Shown here in pieces: positions 1-8,843 of a stretch of 64,000 nt of DNA. Source of the DNA: Raineya sp. (GTDB taxonomy: Bacteria; Bacteroidota; Bacteroidia; Cytophagales; Thermonemataceae); NCBI GenBank assembly GCA_025454915.1, contig JALONN010000005.1, positions 171,385 to 235,384 on the forward strand, written 5' to 3'. The translations under genes were made by a program, and so were the position numbers. Positions within the stretch are counted from its first letter, which is position 1. Every line of letters starts with the position of its first letter. Below the pieces are notes generated by a model. That model was not told the DNA's origin, searched no databases, and worked only from the letters and a program-made list of their open reading frames with translations.

Positions 1-643
1 AATTGCATTTAAAGCCATCATCAGCCAGTTTCATAATCATTTTGGCAACACCAGCTGTCGAAACAGTGATGCGTTTGTATGACATTCCCAATCCCTCTGG
101 AGAAGTAATTTTTTCGATAGCCTTCAGTACATTGGCATAATTGAGAAGAGGCTCACCCATTCCCATAAAAACAATATTAGAAAGAGGTATTTGATAATGG
201 TTTTGTGCTTGTTCTGCAATGGCTACTACCTGTTCGTATATTTCGTAGGGTTCAAGATTGCGTTCACGCTTCATATAACCAGTGGCACAAAATTTACAAT
301 CCAACGAACAACCTACCTGAGAAGAAATACAGGCTGTCATGCGTTTTTCTGTGGGAATCAGAACGCCTTCTACCAAACGACTGTCAAAGAGTTTAAAAGA
401 TGATTTGATTGTTCTATCAGAGCTCACCTGTTTGGTATGAACTGCAATTTTATGAATAGCGAAGTGTTCAGCAAGCAAACTCCTGAACTGATTGGGTAGG
501 TTCGTCATTTCATCAAAACTTTGAACTTGCTTTTGCCACAACCATTCATAAATTTGCTTGGCTCTAAAAGTAGGCTGGTTATTTTCTTTCAGAAAATCCT
601 GTAATGCTTCTAAACTAAGCCCTCTGATATCTTTTTTTTGCAT
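1..643 (-). CDS. rlmN: 23S rRNA/tRNA adenine-C2 methyltransferase RlmN, 3' part outside window
   Basis: Radical-SAM methylase that modifies A2503 of 23S rRNA and, in known members, A37 of some tRNAs. Translated from the ATG at 641-643 on the minus strand, it opens MQKKDIRGLSLEAL and has the N-terminal accessory domain FRAKQIYEWLW, typical of RlmN. The radical-SAM cluster motif CSLDCKFC (CxxxCxxC) follows near residue 116, then the GMGEPLLNY motif. About 214 codons are visible; the family is about 340-350 residues, so the C-terminal third, with the second catalytic cysteine, lies before position 1. A Bacteroidota-type promoter is visible upstream at 678-710. The gene is divergent from the YceI lipoprotein gene. 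Identification is confident; completeness cannot be judged. Confidence 0.95.
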   Translation of the reverse strand, partial: MQKKDIRGLSLEALQDFLKENNQPTFRAKQIYEWLWQKQVQSFDEMTNLPNQFRSLLAEHFAIHKIAVHTKQVSSDRTIKSSFKLFDSRLVEGVLIPTEKRMTACISSQVGCSLDCKFCATGYMKRERNLEPYEIYEQVVAIAEQAQNHYQIPLSNIVFMGMGEPLLNYANVLKAIEKITSPEGLGMSYKRITVSTAGVAKMIMKLADDGFKCN

Positions 644-677
644 TGTGTTTTGGAAAAATAACTAGGAAAAATAATGG

Positions 678-710
678 CAAAGATAGGCTTTTTATTCAAT
701 ACCAAATCAA
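678..710 (-). promoter_or_regulatory. promoter of rlmN
   Basis: On the minus strand, TATCTTTG (685 to 678) fits the Bacteroidota -7 consensus TAnnTTTG. A TTG is available at 710-708 (22-bp spacer), with another at 705-703 (17-bp spacer). This gives an untranslated leader of roughly 30 nt before the rlmN ATG. Inferred from the consensus only. Confidence 0.5.
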
Positions 711-777
711 ATAATATTTATATAATTGCGTTTTATATTCGAAATTACAGGCTTTTACAAAAATATTATAAAAAAGT

Positions 778-800
778 GTTGTAACATTAAAAGTTATAAC
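778..800. promoter_or_regulatory. candidate operator GTTGTAAC-N7-GTTATAAC
   Basis: GTTGTAAC (778-785), spacer attaaaa (786-792) and GTTATAAC (793-800). GTTATAAC is its own reverse complement. The same arrangement, 21 of 23 bases identical including the whole spacer, occurs at 61130-61152 upstream of another operon with a YceI gene. Here it covers the -33 element and ends 1 bp before the -7 box, a position suited to a regulator that contacts or blocks RNA polymerase. The regulator is unknown. Confidence 0.55.
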
Positions 801-809
801 ATATATTTG
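779..809 (+). promoter_or_regulatory. promoter of the YceI lipoprotein gene
   Basis: TTG at 779-781, a 20-bp spacer and TATATTTG at 802-809 match the Bacteroidota sigma consensus TTG-N19-21-TAnnTTTG. The expected start of transcription is near 815, giving a leader of about 30 nt. The -33 element lies inside the candidate operator. Confidence 0.7.
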
Positions 810-845
810 CAATATCAAAATCTAATATAAAAACACAAAAAGTTT

Positions 846-1556
846 ATGAAAAGTTTAAAGACTCTTTCTATTTTATTGGCTGGTGCTATGGCTGTTGCAA
901 GCTGTGAACAAGCTCCTAAAAGCGATGATGCAAAAACTACTGATGCAAAAGCAGTAGATACTACTAAAAAATCTGATGCTCAAGAACTTAAACTAGACTT
1001 GGCTGCAAGTTCAGTTACTTGGGTAGGTACAAAACCTACAGGAAAACATAATGGAACATTCAATTTGAAAGAAGGTTCTATTTCTGTAAAAGAAAATCAA
1101 ATAGCTGCGGGTAAATTTGTAATTGATATAGCATCTTTGAAAGTATTGGATATTCCTGAAAAAGAAGAAGGTAACGCAAAATTAGCTGGACACTTAAAAG
1201 GAGCTGATTTCTTTGATGCAGAAAAATTCCCTACAGCTACTTTCGAAGTGACATCAGTAGAAGCTTACAAAGCAGATACTACGAAGAAAGTAGATGAAAA
1301 AGATAAAGAATATGTACTTGCAAATCCTACACACACCATTACTGGTAACTTGGAACTGAAAGGTGTGAAAAAATCTGTTTCTTTCCCTGCTGTGGTAAAT
1401 GTTGCAAATGGTAAAGTAGATGCAGAAGCTAAATTCAACATCAATCGTAAAGATTGGGGTATGGATTATGGAACTGATGAAGCTAAATTAAAAGATAAAT
1501 TTATCAGACCAACTGTACATGTAGGCTTCAAAATTTCAGCGGCAGCAGCTCAGTAA
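846..1556 (+). CDS. YceI-family lipoprotein
   Basis: 236-residue exported lipid-binding-type protein. The N-terminus is a lipoprotein signal with lipobox AVASC (Cys20), so it is predicted to be membrane-anchored in the periplasm or outer membrane. A Lys/Asp/Thr-rich linker (about residues 21-45) precedes a YceI beta-barrel (about 48-233) with family features such as SVTWVGTKPTGKHNGTF, LAGHLKGADFFDAEKFPTATF and an ending like WGMDYG. YceI proteins bind isoprenoid or other lipidic ligands; the ligand here is unknown. It is transcribed alone from a clear promoter and followed by a terminator at 1572-1604. It shares an upstream operator-like element with the YceI-containing operon at 61255-63531. 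Confidence 0.88.
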   Translation: MKSLKTLSILLAGAMAVASCEQAPKSDDAKTTDAKAVDTTKKSDAQELKLDLAASSVTWVGTKPTGKHNGTFNLKEGSISVKENQIAAGKFVIDIASLKVLDIPEKEEGNAKLAGHLKGADFFDAEKFPTATFEVTSVEAYKADTTKKVDEKDKEYVLANPTHTITGNLELKGVKKSVSFPAVVNVANGKVDAEAKFNINRKDWGMDYGTDEAKLKDKFIRPTVHVGFKISAAAAQ

Positions 1557-1571
1557 TCAAATATAACATAC

Positions 1572-1604
1572 AAAACTGTCAAGGCAAAACCTTGGCAGTT
1601 TTTG
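1572..1604 (+). terminator. rho-independent terminator after the YceI lipoprotein gene
   Basis: The stem actgtcaagg / ccttggcagt (one G-U pair) with a CAAAA loop is flanked by A- and T-rich arms and followed by TTTTTG. It separates the first YceI gene from the downstream YceI-MarR pair. Confidence 0.8.
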
Positions 1605-1628
1605 TATATATAAAAAAACAACCAGTTT

Positions 1629-2162
1629 ATGAACGATTTTATTTGGAAAGTAGATCAACAACATGCCAGTATAGAATTTGCTGTCAGCCACATGGTAATT
1701 GCAGAGGTAATAGGTTTGATGAAAAACTTTGATATTACAATACGAACTACTAAAGCGGATTTTTCGGATGCCAAAATAGAAGTAAAAGTAGATGCAAATT
1801 CGATTTTTACCAATGTCGAAGCTAGAGACAAACATTTGATGTCTGAGGATTTTCTAGATGCAGAAAATTTTCCTGAAATCAGATTTATTAGCAATAATTT
1901 TCATAAAATTGCAGAAAAAAAGTTCGAAATGCAGGGAAGGCTCACTATCAAAGACATTACACTGACCACAACTGTAGAAGTAGAACACACAGGAATTCAA
2001 AAAGACCCTTGGGGGCATATAAAGGCAGGTTTTAAAGCAAAAGTAAGTATTCGCAGAACAGCTTTTGGACTTACATGGAATACAATTTTAGATAATGGTG
2101 CTTGGCTTGTAGGGAATGATATTAAAATTTCGTTTCAGGGAGAGTTCATCAGAGAAAATTAA
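1629..2162 (+). CDS. YceI-family protein without signal peptide
   Basis: 177 residues forming a single YceI domain. Recognisable elements are the opening [19 protein letters not shown], the central [21 protein letters not shown] and the C-terminal RRTAFGLTW. Unlike the neighbour at 846 it has no signal peptide or lipobox, so it is predicted to be cytoplasmic. The family binds hydrophobic ligands in a lipocalin-like barrel; the ligand is unknown. It is followed after 19 bp by a MarR-family regulator, an arrangement consistent with an operon whose regulator senses the same small molecule (inference). No consensus promoter was found between the terminator at 1604 and the ATG. Confidence 0.88.
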   Translation: MNDFIWKVDQQHASIEFAVSHMVIAEVIGLMKNFDITIRTTKADFSDAKIEVKVDANSIFTNVEARDKHLMSEDFLDAENFPEIRFISNNFHKIAEKKFEMQGRLTIKDITLTTTVEVEHTGIQKDPWGHIKAGFKAKVSIRRTAFGLTWNTILDNGAWLVGNDIKISFQGEFIREN

Positions 2163-2181
2163 TAAAACAAAAAGCAAAAAA

Positions 2182-2637
2182 ATGAAAACTATTGAAGAAG
2201 CTATCAAAAGCCGTTTCAGGAATGATAGGCATAAGGCAATCGTAAATTTGCTATATACAGCTAAATTTATGGAAAGTAAAATAGAGTGTTTTATCAAAAA
2301 GCATGACTTAACACATCAACAATTTAATATTTTACGTATTGTGAGAGGGGCACATGGAAAGCCTGTTTCTTTAAAATATATTAAGGAACGTATGCTTGAC
2401 AAAATGCCTGATGCATCCAGAATTGTAGATAAACTCTATAACAAAGAACTTCTAAAACGAGTGGAATGCCCTGAAGACAGACGTAGCGTAGATATAACTA
2501 TTACCCAAAAAGGCTTAGATTTATTGGCTGATATAGATAAATATGCCTCAGAAATGGATGCAATGTTGAGTATCTTAGATGAAAAACAACTAAAAACATT
2601 AAATAACCTTTTGGATACTCTCAGGGCAGAGGAATAA
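2182..2637 (+). CDS. MarR-family transcriptional regulator
   Basis: 151 residues from the ATG at 2182 (MKTIEEAIKSRF). A longer reading from 2116 would overlap the upstream YceI gene and adds only low-complexity residues, so it was not used. The winged-helix core is clear: LTHQQFNILRIVRG, then the recognition-helix region RMLDKMPDASRIVDKL, then the wing RVECPEDRRSVDITITQKG with the conserved D-R-R-S/D motif. MarR proteins are dimeric, ligand-responsive DNA-binding proteins, usually repressors. Its target is probably its own YceI-marR operon (inference). Its 3' end overlaps by 17 bp the 3' end of the convergent membrane-protein gene. Confidence 0.9.
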   Translation: MKTIEEAIKSRFRNDRHKAIVNLLYTAKFMESKIECFIKKHDLTHQQFNILRIVRGAHGKPVSLKYIKERMLDKMPDASRIVDKLYNKELLKRVECPEDRRSVDITITQKGLDLLADIDKYASEMDAMLSILDEKQLKTLNNLLDTLRAEE

Positions 2638-4108
2638 GTAGGAGTTGATACTTTTCTTTTCGCATATTTTGTTGTAATTCCAGACTTTTCTGAAAAGAAA
2701 TGCCTGTATATTCAGAATTTTCTAAAAATAATGATGGAGCTAAAATGCTTTTCTCAGGATACTTTAAAATAGCTTCTTTTTGTTTGAGTACATAAAGGCT
2801 CTTATGACCTGCTGTTTCACAAAAAGCATCATAAAGTAAATATTTCTTTCCTGTAAACTGATTAAATTTAATGGTATCAGAAATATCTCGTAAAATCTCT
2901 AATCTTACAGATTTATCTAAATAAGGATAAATACCAGCTCCTAATGTTGTAAATACTACTTTCGCTTTTTCATTTTTCAAATATTGAGCAACTTTTGGGT
3001 AAGAGGTTTCCTTGTAAAAATACAAATTTGTGAAAACTCTGTATATCTGAAGAGTGGAAGAAATCCAAAATAAACCTACTAAAATTCTTTTTTTCAATAA
3101 AGAAAAGTAGACTTTTTCCTGAAAATTTTCTATAAAAATAAACAACCAAATGTAAATAAGAGGCAATACAAAAATAAGTCCTCGTGGAGCTTTGGGCAAA
3201 AAACACATGATTACAAAAACTCCAATAAAAACAATCATCAAAAACTTTTCTATAATAGAAAAAGATATTAGTCTCCATAAAAATAACCTGCCTATAAAAA
3301 CGATAACTATTAGAAAATTTTCAAAATATAAAAAATAAGAAAAGTAATATCCAAACTCATAAGATGTAGGATTAGGATTACCAGACACCAAAAAAATACT
3401 ATATAAAGTAGCTGGATACTGATACCAAGCAAGCCCTAAAATACTCCCCAGAATCATCAAAAAAATAATAGGAATAATAAAGCCTATTGATGTATAACAA
3501 ATAACTTTGAAAAATAAAGTTTTATTTAAACGAATATCATTTTTTATAGTCCAAAGAGCAAGTGTCATAAAAGGCAAAACAACAATAAATTTGTAGTTGA
3601 TAAGTAAAGTGATACCACACCAAATCCCTATAAAAAAGGCATTTTTGGAGGTTTTATAAGAGTGATTCTTTAAGAATATATATACTTGAGACCATAAAAT
3701 TCCACTACTTAAAAGGCTTAAACTTTCAATAGAAAAATAATGACTACTTGTAAAAATAAATGATGAAAAAGCCAAGAAAATGGCTCCATACCAAAACGTA
3801 TTTTTTAATAATTTTATACAGTAATAAATAGAAAAAATATTTAATAAAATATTGATAATGAACAAAGTATTTATATTTTTAAAAAAGAAATAAAAAGGGA
3901 AATAAAAAAGATAAAAGATGGGAGACCCATGGTGAAAAAAATTATGCCAATCTCCATTATGAAACTCTTCTAAAATCTGAAAATTATGAATTGAATCATA
4001 GTCTAAAAGTTTTAGAGAATCTAAAAGATACAAATGTAGAAGTAATAAAATAACTAAAAAAGCAGAAAAAATAACAACGTTTTTTTGTTTGAAATAAAAA
4101 TTGGGCAT
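2621..4108 (-). CDS. multi-pass membrane protein, possibly a GT-C glycosyltransferase
   Basis: About 495 residues, highly hydrophobic, with roughly 10-12 predicted membrane segments and a short C-terminal soluble part (about residues 385-495). The start is placed at the ATG at 4106-4108; the nine-base longer reading begins with TTG. The first extracytoplasmic loop carries LLDYDSIHNFQIL and NFFHHGSPIFYL. An acidic pair in this loop is typical of lipid-linked-sugar glycosyltransferases of the GT-C fold (ArnT/PMT type). That assignment rests on architecture and this loop only. The gene stands alone, convergent with marR, with no cell-wall genes beside it. It could equally be an O-antigen ligase-like or uncharacterised membrane protein. 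Confidence 0.6.
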   Translation of the reverse strand: MPNFYFKQKNVVIFSAFLVILLLLHLYLLDSLKLLDYDSIHNFQILEEFHNGDWHNFFHHGSPIFYLFYFPFYFFFKNINTLFIINILLNIFSIYYCIKLLKNTFWYGAIFLAFSSFIFTSSHYFSIESLSLLSSGILWSQVYIFLKNHSYKTSKNAFFIGIWCGITLLINYKFIVVLPFMTLALWTIKNDIRLNKTLFFKVICYTSIGFIIPIIFLMILGSILGLAWYQYPATLYSIFLVSGNPNPTSYEFGYYFSYFLYFENFLIVIVFIGRLFLWRLISFSIIEKFLMIVFIGVFVIMCFLPKAPRGLIFVLPLIYIWLFIFIENFQEKVYFSLLKKRILVGLFWISSTLQIYRVFTNLYFYKETSYPKVAQYLKNEKAKVVFTTLGAGIYPYLDKSVRLEILRDISDTIKFNQFTGKKYLLYDAFCETAGHKSLYVLKQKEAILKYPEKSILAPSLFLENSEYTGISFQKSLELQQNMRKEKYQLLLIPLP

Positions 4109-4126
4109 AAAAACCAAAAATTAGTC

Positions 4127-4157
4127 TTGTAATTTCGGAATATTTTTTCTACTTTTC
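4127..4157 (+). promoter_or_regulatory. possible promoter of the transporter-TIR-STAND block
   Basis: TTG at 4127-4129, a 20-bp spacer and TACTTTTC at 4150-4157, which differs from TAnnTTTG only in the last base. It would give a leader of about 25 nt to the ATG at 4189. Weak, but it is the best candidate before this six-gene run. Confidence 0.35.
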
Positions 4158-4188
4158 TAAAAAAATGCGAGCTTAGGGAAATAACACT

Positions 4189-7100
4189 ATGAAAAAATTT
4201 CTTCTCAAACTACTAAACATTGAAAAAAGTGAATATACGCAAGTAATGACACTTTTATCCTTAGGTTTCTTAATAGGTGTATTTTTGGCAACATATAGTG
4301 TTGCAACTACTACACTTTTTCTAAAAGAGTGGGATGAAGATAAATATCTGCCTATTGTAACTATTGCAACAGGTTTAGTAGGAATTATTACAACGTATAT
4401 CTTTTCTTATTTACAAAATAAAATTTCTTACGCAACACTCTCTATTACAACACTAATTATCGTAGTAGCTCTTGTAGGAGGTTTGAGAGGAGGTTTTGCA
4501 GTCATAGATGACCCTGCAATAAAAAAGCAACTAGTTTTTGGAGGTCTGGTAATGCTTGCACCCTTTGAGGCACTGGTTAGCTTGGTTTTCTGGGGAACAA
4601 TTGCTCGTATGTTTACACTCAAACAACAAAGACGTATTGTAGGTGGTGTGGATATTGGAAAAGGCTTGGCTGCTTTAGCTACATTCTTTGCTATCCCCAT
4701 TTTTTCAGAATTAGTGCCTGCTACTGAAGACCTTACAGATATTACTTTTGTTGTTGGTATTCTTATTTTAATCGTTTATTTCGCTTTAGTATTAATATCA
4801 CCTCTTATTAGTTTTGGGAAACGTCAAATTATAGAAGGACAAACAGGGCGTTTTGGTATTAGAAAAATGTTTAAAAATCAATACATCGTATTGATGGCAT
4901 TCTTCCTAGTGTTGGCAACCATCTCTCATAAGTTTGTGGATTATACCTTCCTGAATGCCACAGGTCAACAGTATCCTGATGAAAAAGACCTACAAAACTT
5001 CATTGCAGTATTTGAAGGGGTTGTAATCTTTTTTATGCTTGCAATTCAAATTTTTGCTGTGGATAAAATTATAGAAATGTATGGTACAAGAGTAGCCTTG
5101 TTGATTAATCCAATAGTTTTGGGCGGGCTTACTACCGTAGCAATCCTTGTAGGGGTGTTTTCTGGTTTTAAACCTACAGCTGATGGAGGAGGAGGCTTTG
5201 TGTTATTCTTCTTATCAATTGCCTTGGGTAAGCTTTTTTCTGCATCTCTTAAAGAATCAATGGATGATGCTGCTTTCAAGCAATATTATTTCCCTATTGA
5301 TTCTCGTGTTCGTTTGGATGTAATTAGCCGTATGGATGGCATTGTGAAAGTAGGAGCTGGACTTATTGCAGGTCTTCTGCTACTTGGCATACAATATACA
5401 GGGTTCACAAACTTGTTATTATTCTCTATCATCTTGATACCCATAGTATTAGGCTGGGCATTCAACACTAATAAAATGTATATAGGGTATAAAGATACAC
5501 TCAAACAAACCTTGGTTGAGTCTAAAAATAAAATATCACAAAGTGCTTTTACAGAGCAATCTTTAGATAAGATGCTTCGCAAAGAAGCTTATTCAGCACA
5601 CGAAGACAGAACAATATTTGCTTTGAAATTACTTGAAAAATTAGAACCCAGCATTTATGAAGAAGAGCTGATCAGAATTGCAAGTAACACAGAAGGGAAT
5701 GCACAAATATACGCTTTAAAGCAAATAGATAAACTAATGATTACTTCTGATGGTCTTATTTCTCCTGAACAACAAAATCAAGTAGGTAGTGATTTATATA
5801 AACTTGTGAAGTCTAAAAACACACAGGATAGATTGTTGGCTGTCAAAAGATTTCCTCATTTAGCAAATGAACAAAATGAGTTTCTTTTAATGGAGTTGTT
5901 GAGAGATATAGATATGCGTGTACGTTTATATGCTGTTCACGCTTGCCGAAAAATCAGAAAACCTGAAACTTGGTCAATACTTATCGATTTACTCAACTCG
6001 CCAGTATATGCCAATGCTGCTGCTGCTGCTCTGATTCAGGCTGGAGATACAGCATTACCAAGTTTAGAGTCAGCGTTTCATAAATCGGGGCAACATGAAG
6101 AAGTAATGAGACGTATTGCTGAAATTTATGGAAGAATAGGAACCGAAAAATCGTTAGAATTACTTTGGAATAAGATAAATTTCCCTGATACAGAAATTGT
6201 TGAACAGGTTTTGTATGCATTTAGCTACAATAATATTCGTGTACCTGCTGAAAGAGCAACATTAATCAATCATATCATTGAGGTAGAAATTGGAGATGCG
6301 GCTTGGGATATGGCTGCTTTACTGGAAATTAGTAAAGATAGACATACATTTTATCTTCGAAAATCTTTGGAAGATGAAATAGATTATAATTTTGAAGGTA
6401 TCTTTACTTTGCTTTCATTGGTGTATGATCCTCAATCTGTGCAACTTGTAAAACAAAATCTAGAGAGTGAATCTGCAGAAGCCCACGTATTTGCTATTGA
6501 GCTGCTTAATGTCTTTTTGGCTGATGAATTAAAACCCAAATTATTCCCATTACTAGAAGACTTATCTCCAGAAGAAAAAATAGAAAGATTACAGGAGTTT
6601 TTCCCTCGTGAGCGTTTTAATTCTGTGGAGGTACTTAAACATCTTATCAGTAGAGACTATTCTTATACAAATCGTTGGACAAGAGCTTGTGCTATTTATG
6701 CATTAGGATTTGAAGAAAATTTGAACTCTTATGATGAGTTAGTGGCAAATTTGTTTCATCCTGACCCTTTGCTACATGAAACTTCTGCATGGGCTATCTA
6801 CAAACATAAGCCTGAAATCTATGAAAAAATGCAGGAAAGGTTACCTATTGAAAATGTAAAAAATATAGAGGTAGTAATAGACAAAACTTTTAATACAAAA
6901 AAAGATTTTTTAATGCCTCTGAGAATTGAAAAAACAATGTTTTTAAAGGATATTGATTTTATGCAAAATGTACCTTCTGATATTGTTTCGGAAATAGTAG
7001 AATTGATTGAAGAAAAACATTACTCACAAACTACAACAATCATTCAAGAAGGACAAGATAGCAACCAAATACCGATTTGTATTGTTGCACAAGGCAGGGT

Positions 7101-7341
7101 AGATTCTATAAAAAATGGAATAGTAGTGGATGCTTACAATACTAGAGAAATATTTGGGCATTTATATTTAGGAGATGAAGATTATATGACTCAAACACTG
7201 ATTGCACAAGAAGGAACAACTGTTTATGAAATAGATAAAGATTTGTTTTATGCAATGGTACAAAAGAATCATGAGTTTGCACGAGCATTTATAGATGCTG
7301 TTGCTCAAGACCTTACGCCAGCATCCATAAAAAACAAATAA
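4189..7341 (+). CDS. Npt/MFS-like transporter fused to HEAT repeats and a cNMP-binding-like domain
   Basis: 1050-residue fusion. Residues about 10-445 form some 12 membrane segments opening with SEYTQVMTLLSLGFLIGVF, resembling the ATP/ADP (Npt1/Npt2) carrier branch of the MFS. Residues about 460-900 are helical HEAT/PBS-lyase-like repeats (for example DIDMRVRLYAVHACRKIR). Residues about 917-1045 look like a cyclic-nucleotide-binding barrel (QEGQDSNQIPICIVAQGRV, then REIFGHLYLGDED). The phosphate-binding cassette normally has an Arg-Thr/Ser-Ala after this point; none is visible, so cNMP binding is doubtful. The substrate is unknown. It is the first gene of a same-strand block, followed 42 bp later by the triple-TIR gene, so a link between membrane transport and signalling is plausible but unproven. 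Confidence 0.72.
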   Translation: MKKFLLKLLNIEKSEYTQVMTLLSLGFLIGVFLATYSVATTTLFLKEWDEDKYLPIVTIATGLVGIITTYIFSYLQNKISYATLSITTLIIVVALVGGLRGGFAVIDDPAIKKQLVFGGLVMLAPFEALVSLVFWGTIARMFTLKQQRRIVGGVDIGKGLAALATFFAIPIFSELVPATEDLTDITFVVGILILIVYFALVLISPLISFGKRQIIEGQTGRFGIRKMFKNQYIVLMAFFLVLATISHKFVDYTFLNATGQQYPDEKDLQNFIAVFEGVVIFFMLAIQIFAVDKIIEMYGTRVALLINPIVLGGLTTVAILVGVFSGFKPTADGGGGFVLFFLSIALGKLFSASLKESMDDAAFKQYYFPIDSRVRLDVISRMDGIVKVGAGLIAGLLLLGIQYTGFTNLLLFSIILIPIVLGWAFNTNKMYIGYKDTLKQTLVESKNKISQSAFTEQSLDKMLRKEAYSAHEDRTIFALKLLEKLEPSIYEEELIRIASNTEGNAQIYALKQIDKLMITSDGLISPEQQNQVGSDLYKLVKSKNTQDRLLAVKRFPHLANEQNEFLLMELLRDIDMRVRLYAVHACRKIRKPETWSILIDLLNSPVYANAAAAALIQAGDTALPSLESAFHKSGQHEEVMRRIAEIYGRIGTEKSLELLWNKINFPDTEIVEQVLYAFSYNNIRVPAERATLINHIIEVEIGDAAWDMAALLEISKDRHTFYLRKSLEDEIDYNFEGIFTLLSLVYDPQSVQLVKQNLESESAEAHVFAIELLNVFLADELKPKLFPLLEDLSPEEKIERLQEFFPRERFNSVEVLKHLISRDYSYTNRWTRACAIYALGFEENLNSYDELVANLFHPDPLLHETSAWAIYKHKPEIYEKMQERLPIENVKNIEVVIDKTFNTKKDFLMPLRIEKTMFLKDIDFMQNVPSDIVSEIVELIEEKHYSQTTTIIQEGQDSNQIPICIVAQGRVDSIKNGIVVDAYNTREIFGHLYLGDEDYMTQTLIAQEGTTVYEIDKDLFYAMVQKNHEFARAFIDAVAQDLTPASIKNK

Positions 7342-7383
7342 TCAAACTCAAATTTTATTTTTGATATTACTAAAATATAATAT

Positions 7384-8832
7384 ATGAATAACCTCAATTT
7401 TGATATTTATCTCAACTACTCCAATAAAGATAATGAAGATGGATGGGTGAGTAGCCTTCAAAAAATGATTCAAGAGGCTTTGGGTCAGCTAATGGGGGAA
7501 AAACCTGTCACATTACATTACCCCAATCAAGAAAAGCCTACAGCTTCTACTTTAGGACAAGTAGGTGTGATGATCTGTGTGGTTTCCCCAAACTTTATAA
7601 AAGATATAAACTGTATAGAAGATATTCAGGCTTTTGTTGATACAAATGAAGGAAATGTTTCCAAACGGATTATTAAAATAGTAAAATATCCAGTCAATTA
7701 TGACGAACAACCTACTGCTGTAAAAGACCTGATAGCCTATAACTTATATACCATCAATTTACAAAATGGAGAGTTTAGTGAGATAAAAGAATTTTTTGGC
7801 AGAGAAAATGAAAAAATATTTTGGACTCAATTGTTGGATATAGCTCAAGAAACTTATAAAGCTCTTAATACCTTAAAAAACAGGAGTTTACAAGAAATAG
7901 CGGCTTATTTCAAAGGAAAAACTGTATTTTTGGCAGAAACAACAGATGATTTACTAATTGAACGAAACCTTATTAAGAGGGAATTGCAAAAATTTGGCTG
8001 TATGGTTGTTCCTGACCAGAACTTGCCAAGTAATCGTCTGGAAATGCAAAACCGTTTGAAAAAAGATATAGAAAGAAGCGATTTAGCTATTCATCTGATA
8101 GGTAGCTCATATGGTGAGGTTTTAGAAGAAAATGGAATATCCTTGCTGGAATTACAAAACTCCTTGGCTACTGAACATAGTAATATTGTATCAGCAACAA
8201 AAAATTCAATTTACGACGAAAAGAGAGGCTTTTCTAGAATTATTTGGGTAGCTCCATATGCTAAATTTAATAGTGAACGTCAAAAAGTGTTTGTAGATAA
8301 TTTACGTCAGAATACAGAAGCTTTGGAAGGAGCAGAAATTTTACAAGTTCCTTTGGAAGATTTAAAACAAGCTATTCGAAGAGTTTTGAATGAACAAGAA
8401 AGCCAGAATTTAGAAATAGTAGCTCACGCATCCACGCAAGAAGGCATATATTTTATTTATGATCCAATGGATGCAGATTCAGCTCAAAATGTTGTAGAGT
8501 ATCTTAAAAATAGTAACTATAAAGTTTTAACTCCAGCCTTTGAGAACAATTTACTTGAAGCCAGAAAAAAACATATTGATAATTTAGTGAATTGTAAGGC
8601 AGCTATTATTTTTTGTGGAAAAGTAAGCAAACAATGGATAGCTATGAAATTATTGGATCTGCTCAAAGCTCCAGGCTTTGGTAGACAAAAACCATTAAAA
8701 CACAAAGCCATTCTGACAAGTTCAGTATTTCAACCTGATGACTTCGTTAGAAACAATCAAATACAGGTAATACTATTTCAAGATGGAATAATTTACCCTG
8801 AACTAAATGAGTTTATACACACCATAGTTTAA
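7384..8832 (+). CDS. triple TIR-like domain protein
   Basis: 482 residues, no signal peptide, predicted cytoplasmic. Module 1 (about 5-150) is a TIR domain opening FDIYLNYSNKDNEDGWVSSL with VVSPNFIKDINCIEDIQAF. The usual catalytic Glu three residues after the Cys is Asp80 here, with Glu79 beside it. Module 2 (about 177-300) is TIR/DUF4062-like: KTVFLAETTDDLLIERNLI, LAIHLIGSSYG and ENGISLLELQ. Module 3 (about 352-482) is a third TIR-like fold opening GIYFIYDPMDADSAQNVVEY. TIR domains act as NAD-cleaving enzymes or as protein-interaction modules. The gene ends 11 bp before the nSTAND1-WD40 gene, so the two are almost certainly co-expressed, and TIR with STAND is a recurrent signalling and immunity pairing. 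Whether it is enzymatic is uncertain. Confidence 0.8.
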   Translation: MNNLNFDIYLNYSNKDNEDGWVSSLQKMIQEALGQLMGEKPVTLHYPNQEKPTASTLGQVGVMICVVSPNFIKDINCIEDIQAFVDTNEGNVSKRIIKIVKYPVNYDEQPTAVKDLIAYNLYTINLQNGEFSEIKEFFGRENEKIFWTQLLDIAQETYKALNTLKNRSLQEIAAYFKGKTVFLAETTDDLLIERNLIKRELQKFGCMVVPDQNLPSNRLEMQNRLKKDIERSDLAIHLIGSSYGEVLEENGISLLELQNSLATEHSNIVSATKNSIYDEKRGFSRIIWVAPYAKFNSERQKVFVDNLRQNTEALEGAEILQVPLEDLKQAIRRVLNEQESQNLEIVAHASTQEGIYFIYDPMDADSAQNVVEYLKNSNYKVLTPAFENNLLEARKKHIDNLVNCKAAIIFCGKVSKQWIAMKLLDLLKAPGFGRQKPLKHKAILTSSVFQPDDFVRNNQIQVILFQDGIIYPELNEFIHTIV

Positions 8833-8843
8833 TAAAATACAGT

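Noticed and set aside
191..403. Plus-strand short ORFs within the rlmN region
   Set aside because: They are antisense to the clear RlmN coding frame with its CxxxCxxC motif.
2116..2181. Upstream start for the MarR regulator
   Set aside because: It would overlap the YceI gene and adds a Lys/Ser-rich stretch; the ATG at 2182 gives the normal MarR length.
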